Origin: Microbispora rosea subsp. aerata | Lineage (GTDB): Bacteria; Actinomycetota; Actinomycetes; Streptosporangiales; Streptosporangiaceae | Direction of reading: 5' to 3' | NCBI RefSeq assembly: GCF_014647835.1 | Contig: NZ_BMPY01000029.1 | Location: forward strand, 1 to 64,000 | Length of the DNA stretch: 64,000 bases | In this document: positions 29,754 through 36,909 of the stretch, piece after piece | Position numbering within the stretch: position 1 is the stretch's first letter | Layout: each line of letters starts with the position of its first letter | Notes under the pieces: generated by a model | Seen by the model: only the letters and a program-made list of their open reading frames with translations | Told to the model about the DNA's origin: nothing | The model's database searches: none | Translations under genes and position numbers: made by a program

Positions 29754-29783
29754 TCAGCCGGGGATGAGGCTGACGTTCGTGTT
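29754..29783 (-). pseudogene. decayed tail of a third precursor copy
   Basis: Read on the minus strand, 30 nt between the two precursor genes encode NTNVSLIPG plus a stop. They match the end of precursor 1 (NSSLSLICG plus stop) at 24 of 30 nucleotides by my count. The ring-forming Cys is now Pro and there is no start, so it looks like a scar of precursor duplication. Confidence 0.5.
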
Positions 29784-29796
29784 CGCCGAAGGGTCG

Positions 29797-29922
29797 TCAG
29801 CCGCAGATGAGGCTGAGGCTGCTGTTCTGGTGGGGGGTGCACCCGAGCAGGCTCAGGTTGCTGCCGCCCCCGCCGTGGCCGTGGCCGGGGGCCTCGAGGG
29901 CCTGCAGGTCGAGGAGCGCCAT
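29797..29922 (-). CDS. ramS: class III lanthipeptide precursor 1 (SapB/AmfS-like)
   Basis: 41 aa. Leader MALLDLQALEAPGHGHGGGG with the LLDLQ motif; core SNLSLLGC-TPHQN-SSLSLIC-G, with Ser-X2-Ser-X3-Cys and Ser-X2-Ser-X2-Cys blocks. SapB has the same two-ring layout (both with X3) and acts as a surfactant for aerial hyphae. The Gly/His stretch between leader and core is unusual and could be a flexible or metal-binding linker. The Shine-Dalgarno GGAGGTGA contains the synthetase gene's TGA stop, so translation is tightly coupled to it. Confidence 0.93.
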   Translation of the reverse strand: MALLDLQALEAPGHGHGGGGSNLSLLGCTPHQNSSLSLICG

Positions 29923-29929
29923 ACGTGAT

Positions 29930-32545
29930 TCACCTCCTTCCGGTGCCGTTCGGGATGGGCGACCCGGCGGTGGTGCGCAGGGGGTCCTGCGCCTTCGACC
30001 GTCCGGGGGGCTCGAGGAACGGGAGATGGACCGGCTCGTCGTGCAGCGCGGTGCCGAGCGCGAGCAGCACGCCGGCGCTCCCGGTGGCGAGATCCATGGA
30101 CAGGCGGAGCAACTGGGCCCCGGGGAAGGCCAGCCCGCCTTTGTAGGGCAGCTCGTGCCAGGTCAGCCGGGCGATCTGCGCCGCGGCGGCCTCGGGGTCG
30201 GGACGGGAGCCGGACGACAGGCAGGCGATCATGCCGGCCCGGCCCGCGAACAGCCCCGGCTGGACGTAGTAGTGCAGCGTCGTGACCGGCCGGATGGCGG
30301 CCAGCGACTCGGCGAAGGTCTCGTCGTGGCGGTGGGCGAGGTAGCGGTCCAGCACCAGGCCGATGCCGGCCGACCCCTCGTCGAGGTAGGGGTTGGTCCG
30401 CCAGCCCTGCTGCACCTGGAGCTGGCCGTCCTCGCGGCCGACGCACCTGCGCAGGTCCTGCCGCAGCGCGGTGGCCGCCAGGTCGAGCAGCCCGGCGTCG
30501 CCGGTGCGCTCGTAGGCGTGCAGGAACATCAGGGCGGGCCCCGACGAGCCGTACATCAGCCCCGCGTGCGGGTGTTTCCCGCCGCTGATCTCGGGCACGT
30601 CGTCCGGGCCGCCGAGCCGGTCGGCCACCTCCGCCACAACGCGCTCCGCCCGCTCGCGCAGCTCCGGCTCGCCGGTGGCGTCGTGCAGGTGCATCAGGGC
30701 GAGGGCGACGCCGGACAGGCCGCGATAGAGGCTCAGGTCCAGCCCTTCCCCCGGCTCCCGTGTGCATCGTTCCACGACGTCGAGCGCGTCGTGGCGGCGG
30801 CCGAGCGCCTCCAGCGCGTACGCCACGCCGTGCAGGCCGTTGTAGAAGCCGACGCCGGCGCCGGGCTTGGCGGCCTGCCGGACGAGCCACTCCTCGTGCT
30901 CGGGGAACCGCCCCGCCCCGGTCGCCGCCAGCGCGTACAGGACGCCGGCCGCGCCGTTGGCGAGGCTCACCCCGCCGCCGGGCTCGAACTGGACGATGTC
31001 GCCGGGGAACAGCCGGTCCTCGCGCTCCGGCGTCGCCGAGGCGAGGATCGCCGTCGCCAGCGCCTCCCGCACGGCGGGCCAGCCCTCCCGCATCCGGTCC
31101 GGCTCCGGAAGACGGCTCGGCTCCGGCGCGGGCCGCTCCCGCCCGAGGATCGTCCGTACGGCTTCCTCGATCAACGCGGGCGGGACGGGGAACGTCTCGG
31201 TGATCAGCCGGCCGAGCCGGGCGGCCTTGGGCCGGTGGAGCTGGAGCAGCATGGTGGTCATCGGGGCGAACACGCCCAGGTGCAGGCAGGCCAGCGCGTA
31301 CTCGTCCGCCTCGACGCCGGCCAGCTCGCGCGGCGGCATGTAGCCGGGATTGGCGAGCGTGGGCCGCCTGCGCTCCTCGATCGGCGAGGAGACCTCGAAG
31401 TCGATCAGCACCACGCGCTCGCCGTCGACCAGGATGTTGAAGGGGTGCAGGTCGCCGAACACCACGCCGCGCCCGTGCAGCGCCGACAGCGCCGCCCGCA
31501 CCTTGGCGAGCATCCCGACGGCCCACTCGGTGTAGTCCGCGTCCATCTCCGGGGTGCGGTCGGCCCGCGTGAGCGGGTGCCTCTGGGCGATGAGCTGGCT
31601 GAGCGAGGTGCCGTCCACGTACTCCTGCACCAGGAAGTGGTGCTCGCCGACGGTGAGGTAGTCGCGCAGCGCCGGCACCGCGTCCAGACCGGCCAGGCGC
31701 TCCATGATCGCCGCCTCGTGCCGCAGCCGGGTGACGGCGTCGCGTCCCTCGATGTCGAGCCCGGCGTGCGGGCGGGCCTCCTTCAGCACCACCCGCTCGC
31801 CCGTGCGCTTGTCGCGCCCCAGGTAGACGCCGCCGCCGTTGGAGAAGTGCAGCACGCCGTCCACCGCGTACGGCAGGCCCTCCAGCGTCACGGCGTTGCG
31901 GGCGGCCAGGTGCGGTTCGAGGAACGCGGGCAGGGTCACCCAGGAGGGCAGGGCGAACGCGGGGCCGCGCACGTCGGGGACGAGGTTGCCGTCGGCGTCC
32001 TCGATCGCGAGCACCCGCTCGCCGTTCTCGTCGAGGCAGTGGCGCTCGGCGAACCCGCCGTACCGGACGAACAGGGGGCCGTCGCCGTAGCGAAGGTCGC
32101 TGAGGATGTACGGGCCCTCGACGCCGTCGAGGATCTCGGCGAGCTCCTTCAGCGTCAGTTCGAGCTGGGTCTCGTCGACGGGGTAGATGGTGACCAGCTT
32201 GCCGCTCGACCCGCGGAAGGCGTACTTGGAGTTCTGCATCGTCATGACCCGCCGGCCGCGCAGGAACTTGAAGGCCAGCCCGCGGGGCACGCAGTAGTCC
32301 CACGCCGCCGCGATGACCCGCTCCGCCTCCGGTACGGAGGAGGAGATGTGGATCTTCCAGCCCTGTGCCGGCAAGGCCGCGCCGGCCGGCGCGTAGTGCA
32401 GCCACGTCTCGCTCTCGGCGTGCGCCCACCCGTCGGGGGTGGGCCTGGCGGCGATCGCGAAGTCCGGATGCTCCGCACGCCTGGCGTCGAGCGTGTCGTA
32501 GAACAAGGGATCCGCGAGGCAGTAAATCTCGTACTTACTAATCAC
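29930..32545 (-). CDS. ramC: class III lanthipeptide synthetase (RamC/AmfT-like LanKC)
   Basis: 871 aa, the normal size. N-terminal lyase-like domain (~1-220), Ser/Thr-kinase domain (~225-490) with ATP lysine in VVLKEARP (Lys255), catalytic loop HGRGVVFGDLHPFN (Asp365) and DFE in place of DFG (382-384), and a LanC-like cyclase domain (~520-850). The cyclase shows GLMYGSSGPALMF and LDEGSAGIGLVLDRY but no zinc Cys/Cys-His set, as in other class III enzymes. It phosphorylates Ser in the precursor, eliminates phosphate and directs cyclisation. GTG start with GAGGGGA 7 nt upstream. First gene of the minus-strand operon. Confidence 0.93.
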   Translation of the reverse strand: MISKYEIYCLADPLFYDTLDARRAEHPDFAIAARPTPDGWAHAESETWLHYAPAGAALPAQGWKIHISSSVPEAERVIAAAWDYCVPRGLAFKFLRGRRVMTMQNSKYAFRGSSGKLVTIYPVDETQLELTLKELAEILDGVEGPYILSDLRYGDGPLFVRYGGFAERHCLDENGERVLAIEDADGNLVPDVRGPAFALPSWVTLPAFLEPHLAARNAVTLEGLPYAVDGVLHFSNGGGVYLGRDKRTGERVVLKEARPHAGLDIEGRDAVTRLRHEAAIMERLAGLDAVPALRDYLTVGEHHFLVQEYVDGTSLSQLIAQRHPLTRADRTPEMDADYTEWAVGMLAKVRAALSALHGRGVVFGDLHPFNILVDGERVVLIDFEVSSPIEERRRPTLANPGYMPPRELAGVEADEYALACLHLGVFAPMTTMLLQLHRPKAARLGRLITETFPVPPALIEEAVRTILGRERPAPEPSRLPEPDRMREGWPAVREALATAILASATPEREDRLFPGDIVQFEPGGGVSLANGAAGVLYALAATGAGRFPEHEEWLVRQAAKPGAGVGFYNGLHGVAYALEALGRRHDALDVVERCTREPGEGLDLSLYRGLSGVALALMHLHDATGEPELRERAERVVAEVADRLGGPDDVPEISGGKHPHAGLMYGSSGPALMFLHAYERTGDAGLLDLAATALRQDLRRCVGREDGQLQVQQGWRTNPYLDEGSAGIGLVLDRYLAHRHDETFAESLAAIRPVTTLHYYVQPGLFAGRAGMIACLSSGSRPDPEAAAAQIARLTWHELPYKGGLAFPGAQLLRLSMDLATGSAGVLLALGTALHDEPVHLPFLEPPGRSKAQDPLRTTAGSPIPNGTGRR

Positions 32546-32587
32546 CAGATGTCCCCTCAGGCCCGGTCACGTCAAAGAATTTCGGAA

Positions 32588-32618
32588 ATAGCGAGATGGG
32601 CCAAGTTACGCCCGTCAA
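32588..32618 (-). promoter_or_regulatory. possible promoter of the lanthipeptide operon
   Basis: On the minus strand TTGACG (32618-32613) is followed 19 bp later by CGCTAT (32593-32588), about 40 nt before the synthetase start. The -10 is weak, consistent with an activator-dependent promoter. The surrounding DNA (32560-32750) is noticeably AT-richer than the genome. Confidence 0.35.
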
Positions 32619-32648
32619 CTACGTCGTATGAAATTTGCACATAACGAA

Positions 32649-32738
32649 CCATGACGCGGTCATGGATGGGGAGTGATGCCGTTCACGGCCGTTCCCGAAT
32701 TGTCCGCATGGACAATTCGGTCAAATCGCTGGTCAAAT
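32649..32738. promoter_or_regulatory. two palindromes and a direct repeat upstream of the lanthipeptide operon
   Basis: CCATGAC-GCG-GTCATGG is a perfect 7-3-7 palindrome at 32649-32665. At 32695-32720, arms CCGAATTGTCC and GGACAATTCGG flank GCAT, a perfect 11-4-11 palindrome with no T-run on either side. It abuts a direct repeat GGTCAAAT at 32719-32726 and 32731-32738 (12-bp period, roughly one helical turn). These are candidate sites for the RamR-like regulator or another factor. Confidence 0.55.
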
Positions 32739-33130
32739 GCGTAGCCCCGCCTGGCGGGGGCGCATGAGGCGGCCCGGGCGCGGGTGTCACGGGCCGTGCG
32801 GCACACGGCGGAGGACGGCCCCACGAGGCTCGCGTCAAGACGGGAATGACCGCCGGTTCGGCCGGCGGAGCCGGCTCGGCGCCGCACGCCGCGTAATGGG
32901 GGCTGACAGTCGCGCGGTGCCGGGCAATGGTCGGGTGCCGCGCGAGGGAAGCCGCGGGGAGCTGCGCCCTCGCGGTGGAAGCCGACGGCGCCGGGTGTCG
33001 TGCGTGCGGGGGAGGCCGCTGGGCTTGGCGCCTCGCGGTGGAAGCCGACGGCGCCGGATGTCGCGTAGGGGGAGCCGATGAGGGCTGGGCGTCTTGGCGT
33101 GGGGCGATGGGGCCGGGAGCCCGGCGGGGG
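32739..33130. repeat. gene-free stretch with a 33-bp direct repeat
   Basis: This is the rest of the 585-bp gap between the synthetase and the kinase gene. A 33-bp unit beginning CCTCGCGGTGGAAGCCGACG occurs at 32968-33000 and 33031-33063 with one mismatch and a 63-bp period. Flanking copies of GGAAGCC hint at older units. No credible gene is seen. Confidence 0.55.
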
Positions 33131-33844
33131 TCAGCGGCGGTCTTTGCCCTTGCGGGGAATCTCGACGATGAGGCGGAACCAGCCGTCCGGGTCGAGGATC
33201 GTTCCCAGCATGCCGCCGAGCGCGGCGGCCCGGGCGCGCAGGTTGTCCAGGCCGCTGCCGTCGCCGGGCGGCGTCGATGGGTCGACGCCGTCGTTGGCGA
33301 CGGCGAGCGTCACCACGCCGCCGCGCAGGAGGACCTCGATCGTGCACAGGGTCGCCCTGCTGTGGCGCAGGACGTTGGTCACCGCCTCCCGCACCATGAT
33401 CGCGAGAGCCGCGCTCACCTCGTCGTCCAGCTCCCCCTCGTCGATCTCGACCTTGCAGTCGGTGCCGTACGCGCGCAGCACGGCCCGCGCGTTGGCCAGT
33501 TCGGAGGCGAGCGAGACGTCCCGGAAGGAGCGGGTCACGTTGCGGATGTCGGCGGACGCCTGGCGGATCGCCTGCACCACGTCGGCGAGCGCCGGTCGCA
33601 GGGGGCTGTCGTCGTCGGCGAGCCGGTAGGCGAGCTCGCTGCGCAGGGCGGCCAGCCACAGGCGGCTGCTCACGAGGTCGTGCACGTCGCGGCTGAACTG
33701 CTCGCGCGCCTCGGCCGCCGCCTGCCGTACGGCCTCGGCCTGCATGGCGCGGAGCCGGCGCAGGCGGACCGCGAGGATCGCCAGAGCGCCGATCAGGAGC
33801 GCACCGAGCAGGACAAGCACGGCTATTAGGGTGATTTGCGGCAA
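33131..33844 (-). CDS. minimal membrane histidine kinase beside the lanthipeptide operon
   Basis: 237 aa from a TTG that follows GGAGGG by 7 nt. One N-terminal membrane helix (~residues 4-27), no extracellular domain, then HisKA_3 H-box EQFSRDVHDLVSSRLWLAAL, N-box REAVTNVLRHSRA and G-boxes VANDGVDPS and GSGLDNLRARAAALGG. It is a DesK/NarL-class kinase with complete catalytic motifs but almost no sensor, suggesting detection within or at the membrane. No response regulator is adjacent; the nearest orphan is the RamR-like one at the other end of the lanthipeptide operon. Pairing is inferred. Confidence 0.85.
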   Translation of the reverse strand: MPQITLIAVLVLLGALLIGALAILAVRLRRLRAMQAEAVRQAAAEAREQFSRDVHDLVSSRLWLAALRSELAYRLADDDSPLRPALADVVQAIRQASADIRNVTRSFRDVSLASELANARAVLRAYGTDCKVEIDEGELDDEVSAALAIMVREAVTNVLRHSRATLCTIEVLLRGGVVTLAVANDGVDPSTPPGDGSGLDNLRARAAALGGMLGTILDPDGWFRLIVEIPRKGKDRR

Positions 33845-34073
33845 GTAACGACCCTCCAGTCATCCTTGCCGTAACATCGGCCTCGCCGTTAGGTGCACAC
33901 GTTAGATCTTTGCACACCGGTCACGAAATATGGGGCTACTTCCTCCGTCTCGATGTGAATTCGATTACCCGCGCATGGAGCGACGCCGGAGGTCCCGAAA
34001 ACGGGCGTTCATCAACGGTGAATCCGGTTATGCCGATCTCAAACGCCCCGTCCGATTCCACCGGAGGCGCGCG

Positions 34074-35102
34074 TCAGGCGAGCGTCCGCACCGCGGCCCG
34101 GAAGACGGCGGGCAGGCGTCGCGCGGCCGGCACGATCAACCGGGCCGCGGGGGGATGCCCCCGGGCCCGCACGAGCGCGGCCGTCAGCAGCCGGGAACGC
34201 CACGACAGACGCCGCCAGGCGGTTTCGTAGTCCTCGGGGCGGCCCGCCCGCAGGCAGCCGACCAGCGCGCGGGCCGACAGCAGCGCGAGCGTGATCCCCT
34301 CGCCGGTGAGCGCGTCCACGTAGCCCGCCGCGTCGCCGACGAGCAGCACCCGCCCGGCCACCCGCCGCCGCACCCGCTGGCGCAGCGGCCCCGCCCCGCG
34401 CACGGGCGTGACGGGCGGGCCGTCCAGCCGGGCGAGCAGAGCGGGGAAGCGCGCCAGGTGCTCGTCGTACGGCCGCCGCTCGCCGCTCAGCACGGCCACG
34501 CCGACCAGGTCGTCGGCCACCGGCGTGACGTACGCCTCGCCGCCGGGCGCCCAGTGCACCTCCACGAAGTCCGTCCACGGCGCGACCCGGTAGTGGCGGC
34601 GCAGGCCGTACCTGCGCGGGCCCCGGGACGGCAGGTCCAGCCCGAGCCGCGCCCTGATCGGGGAGTGCAGCCCGTCGGCCGCGACCAGCCACCGCGCGCG
34701 CAGCTCCCCGGCGGTCAGGCGGGCGTGCACGGCCTCGCCGGCGGTGCGTACCTCCGCCACCCGGCCGGGCACGACGCGGACGCCGAGGTCCCGCGCGCGG
34801 GCGGCGAGCGCGGCGTGCAGCGCCGTACGGCGCACGCCCAGCCCGGGGCCGTTCCGGAACTCCGCCTGCACCCGGTGGCGGCCGTAGACGTAGCGGATGC
34901 CGAGGAACGGCCTGCCCTCCGGGGCCGCCACCCCGAGATCCGCCAGCGCGGCGGCCCCCGTGGGCATCAGGCCCTCCCCGCACGCCTTGTCGATCGGGCC
35001 GGGCCGCGGCTCGACCACGACCGTCTCCATCCCGGCCAGCGCCGCGTGGATCGCGGTGGCCAGCCCGGCGGGCCCGCCGCCGGCCACGAGCACGTCGATC
35101 AC
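34074..35102 (-). CDS. srsC: FAD-dependent hydroxylase of phenolic lipids (SrsC-like)
   Basis: 342 aa. Rossmann FAD site VLVAGGGPAGLATAIHAA at residue 4, GEGLMPTG, and the second FAD motif VLLVGDAAGYVDALTGEGIT near 250, as in geranylgeranyl-reductase/aromatic-hydroxylase flavoproteins. It overlaps the methyltransferase gene by 4 nt and is third in an operon of type III PKS, ICMT-like methyltransferase and flavoprotein, the same set as Streptomyces griseus srsABC. There the flavoprotein hydroxylates a methylated alkylresorcinol to give alkylquinones. Confidence 0.8.
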   Translation of the reverse strand: MIDVLVAGGGPAGLATAIHAALAGMETVVVEPRPGPIDKACGEGLMPTGAAALADLGVAAPEGRPFLGIRYVYGRHRVQAEFRNGPGLGVRRTALHAALAARARDLGVRVVPGRVAEVRTAGEAVHARLTAGELRARWLVAADGLHSPIRARLGLDLPSRGPRRYGLRRHYRVAPWTDFVEVHWAPGGEAYVTPVADDLVGVAVLSGERRPYDEHLARFPALLARLDGPPVTPVRGAGPLRQRVRRRVAGRVLLVGDAAGYVDALTGEGITLALLSARALVGCLRAGRPEDYETAWRRLSWRSRLLTAALVRARGHPPAARLIVPAARRLPAVFRAAVRTLA

Positions 35103-35650
35103 GCCGCGGTCCCGGCGTCGCGCGCGGGCCCGGAGGCGGCGGTGGCCAGGGCGGCGTTCTCACACCGCAGGCGCACGGCCATCAGCGGCCCGTTGAGCAG
35201 GGTGAAGGCCAGGGCGGTCAGCCAGGCGGAGTGCACGAGCGGCAGCGCCGCGCCCTCCACCGCCACCGCCACGTAGTTGGGGTGACGCAGCCACCCGAAC
35301 CGGTACGGCCCGCGCGTCACGAGCGGCATGCCCGGCACGACGATGACCTGCGTGTTCCACCGCGGGCCGAGCGTGACGACGCACCACCAGCGCAGCGCCT
35401 GCGCCGCCAGGACCAGTGCGAGCATCGGCCAGCCCAGGCCCGGGACGAACGGCCGGTCCGCCAGCCACACCTCGATCAGGCATCCGGCCAGCAGGCCGGT
35501 GTGCAGGGCGACCATCCAGGGATAGTGCCCCCTGCCGTACACCACGCCGCCCCGGGCGAGGCTCCAGCGGGCGTTGCGGCGCGCGACGACGAGTTCGGCG
35601 AGCCGCTCCATCGCGACGAGCGCGACGAGCAGCGCGTACGCAAGCGGCAC
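35099..35650 (-). CDS. srsB: ICMT-like membrane methyltransferase (SrsB-like)
   Basis: 183 aa, about five hydrophobic segments. The conserved ICMT/PEMT C-terminal signature is present: LVTRGPYRFGWLRHPNYVAV, which contacts S-adenosylmethionine, and a final NAALA stretch. In srs-type clusters this enzyme O-methylates alkylresorcinols rather than prenylated proteins. GTG start, 9 nt after the PKS stop, and ATGA overlap with the flavoprotein gene: one operon. Confidence 0.82.
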   Translation of the reverse strand: MPLAYALLVALVAMERLAELVVARRNARWSLARGGVVYGRGHYPWMVALHTGLLAGCLIEVWLADRPFVPGLGWPMLALVLAAQALRWWCVVTLGPRWNTQVIVVPGMPLVTRGPYRFGWLRHPNYVAVAVEGAALPLVHSAWLTALAFTLLNGPLMAVRLRCENAALATAASGPARDAGTAA

Positions 35651-35659
35651 GGGGTCTCC

Positions 35660-36790
35660 CTACCAGCGCAGCAGGACGAGTTCGGAGCAGAACCCGGGGC
35701 CCATCGCGAGCAGCAGGCCCGGCGTGCCCGGCGGCGGGGGCCGCAGGGCGAGGGTGTCGCGCAGCACGTGCAGCACCGAGGCCGACGACAGGTTGCCGTT
35801 GGCGGCCAGCGAGCGCCAGGTGAGATCGAGCGCGCCGTCCGGGAGCGCGAGCGTCTCCGCGACGGCTTCGAGCACCTTGGGACCGCCGGGGTGGCAGACC
35901 CAGGCGGCGATGTCACCGGGGGTCAGCCCGTGGTCGGCGAGGAACCCGTGCACGTCGTCGGCCAGGTGCGCGCGGACCACGTCCGGCACCCGGGCGTCCA
36001 GCACGATCCGGAACCCGCTGTCGCGCACGTCCCAGCCCATCACGCGTTCGGAGCCGGGATACAGGCGGCTGCGCGTCGCCACCACCACCGGCCCCGCCGC
36101 GCCGTCCACAGCGCCGTTCGCCGTGCCGTTCGCCGTGCCGTTCGTCGTGCCGTTCACGGAGCCGCCGGCACGGGGAGGCTCGCGGTCGTCCCCGCAGGCG
36201 ACCACGGCGGCGGCGCCGTCCCCGAACAGCGCGCCCGCCACGAGGTTGGCCGTGGAGGTGTCGTCGCGCTGCAACGTGAGGGAGCACAGCTCGACCGAGA
36301 GCAGCACCGCCACGTGGCCGGGCCAGCCGCGCAGGTAGTCGTGCAGCCGCGCGATGCCCGCCGCACCCGCCACGCATCCGAGGCCGAACACCGGCACCCG
36401 TTTCACGTCCGGGCGCAGCCCGATCCGGTTGACCAGCCGGGCGTCCAGCGACGGCGCGGCGATGCCGGTGACCGACGTGGTCATGATCATGTCGACGTCC
36501 GCGGGGGTGAGGCCGGCCGCGTCCAGCGCCCCCGTGACGGCCCGCGCGCCCAGCTCGAGCGCGGCCTCGATGAACAGGTCGTTGGCCGTGCCGAAACCGT
36601 CGAGCTTGCCGTACTGGTCGAGCGGCAGCACCAGGTTGCGGTGCTCCACCCGGGCACTGGCGTGCAGCCTGTCCAGAAGCCGGCGGTCGGCGCCCGGCGG
36701 GAGGCAGACCCTGGCGAGGGCGTCCGCGATCTCCGCCTGTGAGTGCCGATGAGGGGGAACGACACCGTGCACGGCCGCGATCCGCGTCAT
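35660..36790 (-). CDS. srsA: type III polyketide synthase (alkylresorcinol type)
   Basis: 376 aa from the ATG at 36790. Thiolase fold with catalytic Cys139 in [13 protein letters not shown], His in [13 protein letters not shown] and Asn in [14 protein letters not shown]. The closing [13 protein letters not shown] is typical of bacterial type III PKSs. It should extend a long-chain acyl starter with malonyl-CoA units into an alkylresorcinol or pyrone. A loop made of repeated NGT/NGA units ([20 protein letters not shown]) is encoded by a 12-bp tandem repeat and is not part of the conserved fold. Divergent from a UbiA prenyltransferase gene. Confidence 0.9.
   Translation of the reverse strand: MTRIAAVHGVVPPHRHSQAEIADALARVCLPPGADRRLLDRLHASARVEHRNLVLPLDQYGKLDGFGTANDLFIEAALELGARAVTGALDAAGLTPADVDMIMTTSVTGIAAPSLDARLVNRIGLRPDVKRVPVFGLGCVAGAAGIARLHDYLRGWPGHVAVLLSVELCSLTLQRDDTSTANLVAGALFGDGAAAVVACGDDREPPRAGGSVNGTTNGTANGTANGAVDGAAGPVVVATRSRLYPGSERVMGWDVRDSGFRIVLDARVPDVVRAHLADDVHGFLADHGLTPGDIAAWVCHPGGPKVLEAVAETLALPDGALDLTWRSLAANGNLSSASVLHVLRDTLALRPPPPGTPGLLLAMGPGFCSELVLLRW
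36113..36155. repeat. 12-bp tandem repeat inside the PKS gene
   Basis: Three and a half in-frame copies of GCCGTTCGCCGT (one base varies in the third). Because the unit is a multiple of three, slippage would lengthen or shorten a surface loop without a frameshift. Confidence 0.75.
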
Positions 36791-36879
36791 CTCACATCCC
36801 CACGCAGGCGAAAACTGTGACAAGTGCCTCTTGCCCGTTGGTGAGCGCTACATACCCTTCAGGAGCACCGAAGATCCGA

Positions 36880-36898
36880 TAACCGACATATCCGGTTA
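36880..36898. promoter_or_regulatory. TAACCG-N7-CGGTTA inverted repeat in a divergent promoter region
   Basis: Perfect 6-bp arms lie 12 bp before the ATG of the UbiA gene, inside the 119-bp gap shared with the PKS operon. It is a candidate operator for coordinate control of both transcripts. Confidence 0.45.
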
Positions 36899-36909
36899 AC
36901 CTCGGGATC

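Noticed and set aside
32695-32720. 11-4-11 palindrome as an intrinsic terminator of the kinase gene
   Set aside because: No T-run on either side and it is over 400 bp from the kinase stop; an operator is a better reading.
32835-33917. 360-codon minus-strand frame over the kinase and its downstream gap
   Set aside because: It is a shifted frame of the kinase gene extended through a repeat; Arg/Pro-rich with no domain.
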